Source: Phialocephala subalpina (taxonomy: Eukaryota > Ascomycota > Leotiomycetes > Helotiales > Mollisiaceae). Taken from it: 64,000 bases of DNA. Every line of letters begins with the position of its first letter. Position 1 is the stretch's first letter. Shown one piece after another: positions 58,201 to 64,000 of the stretch. Below the pieces are notes generated by a model, which worked only from the letters and a program-made list of their open reading frames with translations, made no database searches and had not been told where the DNA came from. Location: contig FJOG01000002.1 in NCBI GenBank assembly GCA_900073065.1, positions 3,531,110-3,595,109 of the forward strand. Direction: 5' to 3'. Made by a program: the position numbers and the translations under genes.

Positions 58201-59935
58201 GGCTAGAGGCTGTGGCAGTCAATTCCAGATGTCTCTTTGCGGAATACAGACAGCAAGGGAAGGACTTCTTTTTTCATCGGAATTCGTACTCGTATTTGGG
58301 TACGACGTTTTCTGCCCAGCAAAGTCGCTGGACCGCGAATGGATACCCATTCTTACCCCGAGTAAGATATTCTATGTGGACCCTCGGTAAGTTGTCACCT
58401 CTACGCTTCCAAGCATGAAACTCATCCTCAAATGCTTTATGCTAACTCTCTTTGAATTCGAAGAACGGGAAGCGATATATTCGTGGTCTAATAACCCCAT
58501 CTCTCATGAAGGTACCTGTCATGGGTATGGCCCTTGTCAAGAGACTGGTACCTGTCAAGAAGCGGTGGTGCCGTGGCCTGAGATAGCGTGGTCTGCAACT
58601 ACCGGGAGGTGCCACGACAGCAGTTGCATAAACTGCTTCAACTCTTTGAGAGAGTGCGGAAAGAACAGAGATCCTGACGAAGATATATTACGAAATTTTA
58701 TGAGTCATGGATGGTCACCTCTACAGGGTGCTTTTAAGAGCGACCTCGACATAGTTATTTCCATCACCAGATCACTGGCACATTCGTTATGGGTCTTCAC
58801 CTTCAGGGGTTACCTACCGGGTTTGGGGAACTTTGACAGGATCTGCTATAAATCTCTGACGGGTGCATTCACTTTTTTGATCTCCCCCATTGGGATTTCT
58901 TGGTCGATTGAGGACGGTTTTGTCTTCTACCCTCTTCGCGACTTGCTCATAGTCCGGGGTCATCTGAGGCGTGAAGCTCCGGCGACCAATAAGATACTCG
59001 ACAGCCTGCTCACTGTCATGTGTTGTGAAGAAGCCTTGACCCCTGTTAATTCGCCTGCGATTGCGAATCTCTGTGGGATCTGGATAGAGTCAATTTGGTT
59101 CACCAAGGGCCAAGCGGATGCCCTACAATTTGCCAACACAGTTGTAAGACGAATTCTTCAGCCCCTATTTAAAACCAAGCATCGAAACGAAGACGTGGCC
59201 TTTGTAGTAGCCCTGTGGCTACCCTCCAATTCCTCTCGAAGGACAAGCAACTCTCATCGTTCCATTGATAATACTCGTATCGATGTTTACGATATTGATC
59301 CGGCCTCCCATTTGCGAAGGTTTATCAAGATCCTGAGTCAATGTCCTGACCCGGAAAGCAAGAAGCTCACACGGGAGCCATCCTATATGCTTCCTCTCGA
59401 CTACCACGACGATGGACTTATCCCCGACGAGCTGTTACTATTCTCCCCTGACTACCGGTACCGCTTCATCTATATCATCGAGGAAAAGCCTAGCCTTCGA
59501 CACCTCCTGTATCTGTTCCAGGGAGAAACCATTCGTGACCTCGAACGCATTATATCTTCAGTCGGGTCGCGGCGTCAGAAAATTGAAGACAAGGGTCGTG
59601 AAAACGACGAAGCACAAAATGATATAGCACAAAATGACGAAAGCATACCGCCACCCATCACATCGTCAATGGAAGTCTTGGAGGCTTCTGAGAGCGCCAT
59701 GGCCCGATGCAGTGGCCAAACTCAGAAATATATAGGCAGGGAGACTGCAAAATATTATTACGTTGTGGATTTCCGATTTAAGCCGTCTTTTCCCCAGTTC
59801 GGCATCGAAGGGGATCAAGACACCATAAATCGTGGTATCCGCGCACCGCCTTTGCCCAGGGACATTCGTTTGGTTAAACCTACGAGCAATGATACCGAAG
59901 AAAAGGAACCAATAGAGATTCATATATTCTCGTAG
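55254..59935 (+). CDS. Patatin-NB-ARC protein (fungal NLR-like)
   Basis: Seven exons: 55254-55305, 55378-55522, 55583-~55903, ~55945-56507, 56632-57635, 57699-58386 and 58464-59935, giving about 1,414 residues. The patatin phospholipase domain has the oxyanion DGGGTRG (rebuilt at junction 1), the nucleophile motif GTSSGG (about 61-66) and the catalytic DGA (about 229). A linker HWDV leads to an NB-ARC ATPase with P-loop GMAGVGKTELA (about 408), LIIIDGID (Walker B) and ILLTTRSDS. The GxP-like segment GNFPLAIS comes next. The last ~600 residues lack the TPR or ankyrin repeats usual in this class, and are acidic near DEAQNDIAQND. Such proteins act in fungal nonself recognition and programmed cell death, with ligand sensing by the C-terminal part. 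The exon 3-4 junction needs a GC-AG intron (55904-55944), or else contains a frameshift. The other junctions are GT-AG. Confidence 0.83.
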
Positions 59936-60404
59936 TGTGAACGCCAGGAACCGAAACGCAAGGATATGAAACATGGGAGAGAGGGCGCACTCTATGAAAA
60001 CACACCGGAACCGAGACGCGTTGTGGGGAAGGGCGGTACTAGTAGATCATCGGCCAAGCTGTGTCGCTATTTACGGGAGCGTTGTTGGTTAGGCGCATAG
60101 GTCTGGTAGAGTGTCATCCGCTTTCTGAAGTTTCCCTTGACCTCCTACCGACTTCTATTCTAATTAGTTTCTTTTTATACCCTTCTAAGAAAACCAATAG
60201 TGGCAGTGGCTTATGAGTAATAATTAATTAGCCGCGCACCAAAAGCACGCAGGTCAGTTCGTCAGCAGGATGACCTCCTCGTGTGGATAGTGTGTACGTC
60301 CGCGAGTGCGAATCCACTCAAGACCCATCTTAATATACCAGCTCCATCCTAGAACTAACGGTAGATGACTTTTTGATGTTGATATCCGGTTTCGTTACCC
60401 GGCG
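59936..60404. other. Spacer, nothing recognised
   Basis: About 0.47 kb of 3' flank after the patatin-NB-ARC gene. No gene, repeat or RNA feature supported. Confidence 0.4.
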
Positions 60405-61783
60405 GTGATATTGACTTCATTCACAAGGACTTCGCAAGACAAGCCGGTAAAGATTGTGAGGGCTGGTCCAGGTGGCTGGAAGAGAGGATGGAAGTCGCTA
60501 CGATGCCTCGGTTGATACAGCATACTCAAGAAAGAGGATTCATAATGTCCGAGTATTTCAAGTTCATCATCAAGAACTTTCCTTCTTCAGATGTTCTTCT
60601 GTTGCTTCGAGACAATTAGGATCAATACTCCAAATTCTTTGACCCCGATGAAGCGCTGAGGTGGAAAGACAAGGAGGAAACGGCCGCCAAATACGACAAC
60701 TGGAGGTTCGTTGCATCTCCAGGAACTTGAAGGAGAAACTGGGATCGATGTTTGTCACTTGCACAGACGGCAAGAAGCATCGACTAGACACCACATTCCT
60801 TCCCTCTAAAGAGCTGCTGGTAGCGTCTCAGGATGACGTGCCATTTGTTGAGATTCCCGATGCCAACAACAGTCGTTGGCAGGTACTGAAATACTCGGCG
60901 TTTCCATCAAGGTTGATATATCTTTCTATCTTCGCTGTTTGGAAAGACTCGAGGGCTCGGACGACGGTTTCCGGATGACGAAGCTGCTGGGCTTGATTCA
61001 ACTTCGATGTGATAGCGAAGCAGAAGCTACTTTGGTCAGGTGAGTAGAGGAATTCTTTCTAGTAGATATCACTAACATGTCTTAGGGATTCGTTCAAAAG
61101 TAAGAAGATGGTCTTCGTACCCGCGGAGCAGGGAAACCCTCACCCGTGGCTCGATTTACTTTGGTGCCGATGGAAAGGACTTCCGAATCAGAAAGATCCC
61201 AGGATTTTCAGGACTTTTGAAAGTCTCAAGGACATGTATCCAGAGAACAGGCGACTTTTTTGTGACACTCATGGAGTAAGAGATGTTACCGCTGACGACC
61301 TCGTACTAGAGGCTAGACGCTTTGCTATGGGAGACTCCATCGCTCATATCACCTCCAGGCTTCACTGCAAGGAGAAGTTCCTGGAGCAGGATAGTTCCAT
61401 GACTTCCAACGGAAATTTTCATAATCCCAGAGCATGCAACATCTTTCCAGTCTCAAAGAATTGGAACCTGGATACGGACAAAGTTACTGCTGTTCAGAAC
61501 GGGTTGACCTTCGCAGGGTGGTTCATCGCGGACACGGCTACTTTCCGTACTATCTTTGCAGGAGTGGTGCCTTTGCTTGATGCCCTTGCTTGACATCAAG
61601 GTCGATGATTTGCCTCAAATGGATCAGGTCCTGGACAAACTTGGTCTCAAAACTCGATTTCTTACTGAACAGGCAAAAAGCGTTCCAAGGACTCAGGGAG
61701 TTGTAGCTTTGAATCAGGAACTTATAGATCTCTTCAGATCTAAGGTCGACTTCATCATCAGGTGTGTCAAACCCCCCTCATGA
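60405..61783 (+). pseudogene. NO VEIN / HSP90-like ATPase family fragment, broken
   Basis: The pieces match, in order, the middle of the very large fungal proteins annotated with an HSP90-type ATPase fold (plant NO VEIN-like). They are DFIHKDFARQAG, WSRWLEERMEVATMPRL, FKFIIKNFPSSDVLLLLRDN and LGSMFVTCTDGKKHRLDTTF, followed by LKYFGVSIK. MVFVPAEQGNPHPWLDLLWC, FESLKDMYPENRRLF, WFIADTATFRTIFAGVVPLL and LRSKVDFIIR (C-terminal piece) complete the series. Defects are an in-frame TAG at 60617-60619 where relatives usually have Trp, frame changes near 60715, 60890 and 61580, and no ATPase domain upstream. The fragment starts abruptly at about 60405. A short true intron probably lies near 61038-61085. 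It is a truncated relic. The family name is from remembered motif order and is moderately sure. Confidence 0.55.
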
Positions 61784-62301
61784 CGCTCTGAACGAATGCT
61801 TTACTCTCTTACTTTCACATATCTCAAAATTATATGAATACCCTAACCTTTTGAAGTGGCCGAGAGTTTACTGGTGATAATCCCAGAAGAAAACCAATTC
61901 CATATTGAAGTGGGGCGTCTTTTCGCTTCTCTTCTTGTGTCATCACACCTCACTTCGAGCTGCTGCCTTGAAAAGAGGAAACGAAAATGATCAGGCTGAG
62001 AGTTTGCTCACTCTCAATTGCACATGCTCAACTAACATTGGCTCTTATCTGCACTGAAAGTGTGGTGGCTGCGTTACTTTTACGCCACAAGGCATATTTA
62101 CCACAAGATTACCACGTGAGCTTCGTTTAAGCTCCAATGAGAAGCATCAGTAGCGTAGAATTGTGGAAGCTGTGCATTGTGTTGGCAGAAAGGAAAGCCT
62201 CACAGGCAGCCTAATTAACAACTTCCACCAAATTCTGAAATCGTCTTTCATTGTGCACATTATTCCCTATCCAGATAATCCACAGATTGTTCTCGACTAT
62301 C
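61784..62301. other. Intergenic region upstream of the ankyrin gene
   Basis: About 0.5 kb with no open frame of note. It presumably contains the promoter of the ankyrin-repeat gene. No specific element is supported. Confidence 0.4.
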
Positions 62302-64000
62302 ATGGATGGCTTGAGCGGAGCCGCCAGTGGTATTGCCGTCGTCTCGTTTACTCTCCAGCTTGCGGAGAGTGCAACAAAGCTATATAACTTCTGGAAATCG
62401 GTCGATGAGGCTCCGGAATTTGTCCACGAAATTGTGGAAGATTTGAAGCTTTTGTCAACGACTCTTGCTGAAATTGCCTTGCACGAGCAGAAACATGGAA
62501 ACAATGGCTCAGTCACTGACATCTTGGAAAGCTGTATGTCTCAGTCCTCCGCAGAGACCCACGAATACAGTTGGCGATATGTGTACAAATTTCTAATGGG
62601 CAATGGAACACAGGCACCGGGCAGATTCAAATCATGTTAAGAATGACTACCAAGATTGAGCATGGTCTAGAGTCTAGGAGCATAGGAAAACGAAAGTGGA
62701 CTGCGATAAAAGCCGTTTTCAAAGAGGAAAAGATTGCGAAATTCCAACAACGGCTTCTGAACATAAAGACGACACTGCTGCTAGCTCGTCAGACACTCTC
62801 AGAGTAAGTAACCAACGGAAGACTGTTGGCAGGTCGGCATATTTACTGACCATTATTTTTACTAGCCGATCGATTCGAGCCTGCTTCGACCAGAATGGAC
62901 AGATGCTTGTTGCAATAAGCCAAAACATGGATACACTTCGCGAACAGAACAAACAAACTTCTGAAATAATTTCTACTCTCGGGAATACAACCACCGCTTT
63001 GCCAGACGGGGCCCTTGAAGAGTTATTGGAGCGCGCGGCCTCTCATATAGGAAATCCATACATGAGAGCCGGCTTCAAGAAAGCGCTGGAGGTCACAATC
63101 AGACAGGCACAAGATGGCATCGAGCGGGCACAAGATGGCATCAAGCAGGTTCAAATACTACGACGAGATACTGAGACGAGAGATATGTCTCTTGCTTCTC
63201 GCTCAAAGTTGGTTCCCAGGCAATGGCGCGTATTGACCACCAACTGCTCCCAAACTATGAAGTCTTTGTTCGGGGACCTCACGATTCAGACCACAACGTT
63301 TGAGACAATAGTAGATAGAGGGGAGGGACGTGAACATAACGACCATCTTGCCCAAAGCAGGACTCGAATTATATTTCGCCCAGCAGCATGGCTTGTACGG
63401 TTTGGTCTGGCGTATGAATTTCAATTAGGGCTTGCTAGGTCTAGTCGAAGTTGGAAGACAATACTCCAAGTCTTTCAACCGGTCCCGGACGACTCCCTTA
63501 TCTTCGAATTCTGTCGTTTAGGTAACACCCAGGGTGTGCAAACGCTATTATCGAGAAAGCAGGCATCTGTTTGGGACACAAATTCCTATGGCTGGACTCT
63601 ACTACACGTATGTTTTCATATTAGGAGACAGTATCTACAAAGTCATTATATTTAAACCCTTACTGATCAAAATCCCCTTATAGATTGCCTTACATTACGC
63701 TCAACTGCAGATTGTTGAACTTTTGCTCACAGAGGGAGCAGATTGCGATGCTGTCACATATCGCCAGGAGTGAGTTCTTTGTTGTTGCTGGCTCTGTGAC
63801 TCCCGGGCTCTCATGATAACAATCAACTTTCTAGGTCGTGCCTCCTAGTTTTTGGTGGCGGAACCTACACCATGGGTCGTCTGCTACGGTCTATAGCAGA
63901 CCACATGAAGGCAGAGGTAGAAGAACTGGAACTGGTATTCTGTATACTTTCACGCCTTAGCCATCAGTTCGAATCGTTGCCACTGGGTCCAGAATTCATC
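62302..64000 (+). CDS. Ankyrin-repeat protein with fungal SesA/NACHT-N-like N terminus (partial, runs off the window)
   Basis: Exons 62302-62533, 62614-62803, 62866-63607, 63684-63769 and 63835 onward join GT-AG in frame. The frame is still open at the window end. The N terminus (MDGLSGAASGIAVVSFTLQL, then SATKLYNFWKSV) is the helical domain found at the start of many fungal NLR-type and ankyrin proteins. A basic segment GKRKWTAIKAVFKEEKI and a coiled-coil-prone stretch (NMDTLREQNKQTSEIISTLG, residues about 160-180) follow. Then comes the first ankyrin unit: DDSLIFEFCRLGNTQGVQTLL, SYGWTLLHIALHYAQLQIVELLLTEGADCDA. Further repeats should lie to the right of the window. A role in signalling or nonself response is likely by family habit but not shown by this sequence. 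Confidence 0.85.

Noticed and set aside
1..64000. tRNA, rRNA or CRISPR features
   Set aside because: B-box-like strings (e.g. GTTCGAATC near 63968) lie in coding sequence and have no cloverleaf; no spaced direct repeats of CRISPR type.

Overview
The window reads as nuclear DNA of a filamentous ascomycete. Genes have short introns (about 40-80 bp) with GTATGT/GTAAGT donors, intergenic spaces are long, and the protein families are typically fungal: Zn2Cys6 regulators, HET, a patatin-NB-ARC NLR, a PKS-NRPS hybrid, CYP, DHA2 MFS and F-box. A Leotiomycete (Helotiales-like) host is plausible from overall style, but that is inference. The first ~480 bases are extremely AT-rich, as in RIP-degraded repeats.

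Layout. 0.7-2.3 kb: a broken HET-domain gene. 3.7-12.9 kb: a possible accessory-metabolism trio made of a five-exon cytochrome P450 (-), a DHA2 MFS transporter (-) and an AflR-style Zn2Cys6 regulator (+). 16-17.4 kb: a secreted pepsin-fold protein with altered catalytic motifs. 23.4-24.8 kb: a cysteine-rich Zn2Cys6-like protein. 25.8-27.1 kb: a multi-exon secreted beta-rich protein. 27-32.7 kb: two F-box genes (one intact, one with an amber codon) around a decayed M35-like metallopeptidase. 33.9-36.8 kb: three tandem members (A, B, C) of a protein family I cannot name. 38.5-52.7 kb: a divergent pair formed by an alpha/beta hydrolase and a 3,974-residue PKS-NRPS (KS-AT-DH-MT-inactive ER-KR-ACP-C-A-T-R). 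53.4-54.1 kb: a fourth, inverted and broken member (D) of the unnamed family, so the family brackets the PKS-NRPS pair. 55.2-59.9 kb: a patatin-NB-ARC protein. 60.4-61.8 kb: a decayed NO VEIN/HSP90-ATPase-like fragment. 62.3 kb to the right edge: a SesA/NACHT-N-type ankyrin protein, cut by the window.

How it fits together. The hydrolase and PKS-NRPS share a ~1 kb promoter containing repeated CGACTC motifs and probably act together on a reduced, C-methylated polyketide-amino acid released as an aldehyde. No trans-acting enoyl reductase or Diels-Alderase-like gene is visible nearby, so the locus is either reduced or depends on distant genes. The P450, MFS and regulator lie about 27 kb away and may or may not belong to the same pathway. 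The flanks are rich in self/nonself-recognition genes and pseudogenes. At least three pseudogenes carry the same kind of lesion, TGG to TAG, which is CpA to TpA on the opposite strand and fits RIP. The most novel element is the four-copy unnamed family on both sides of the PKS-NRPS.
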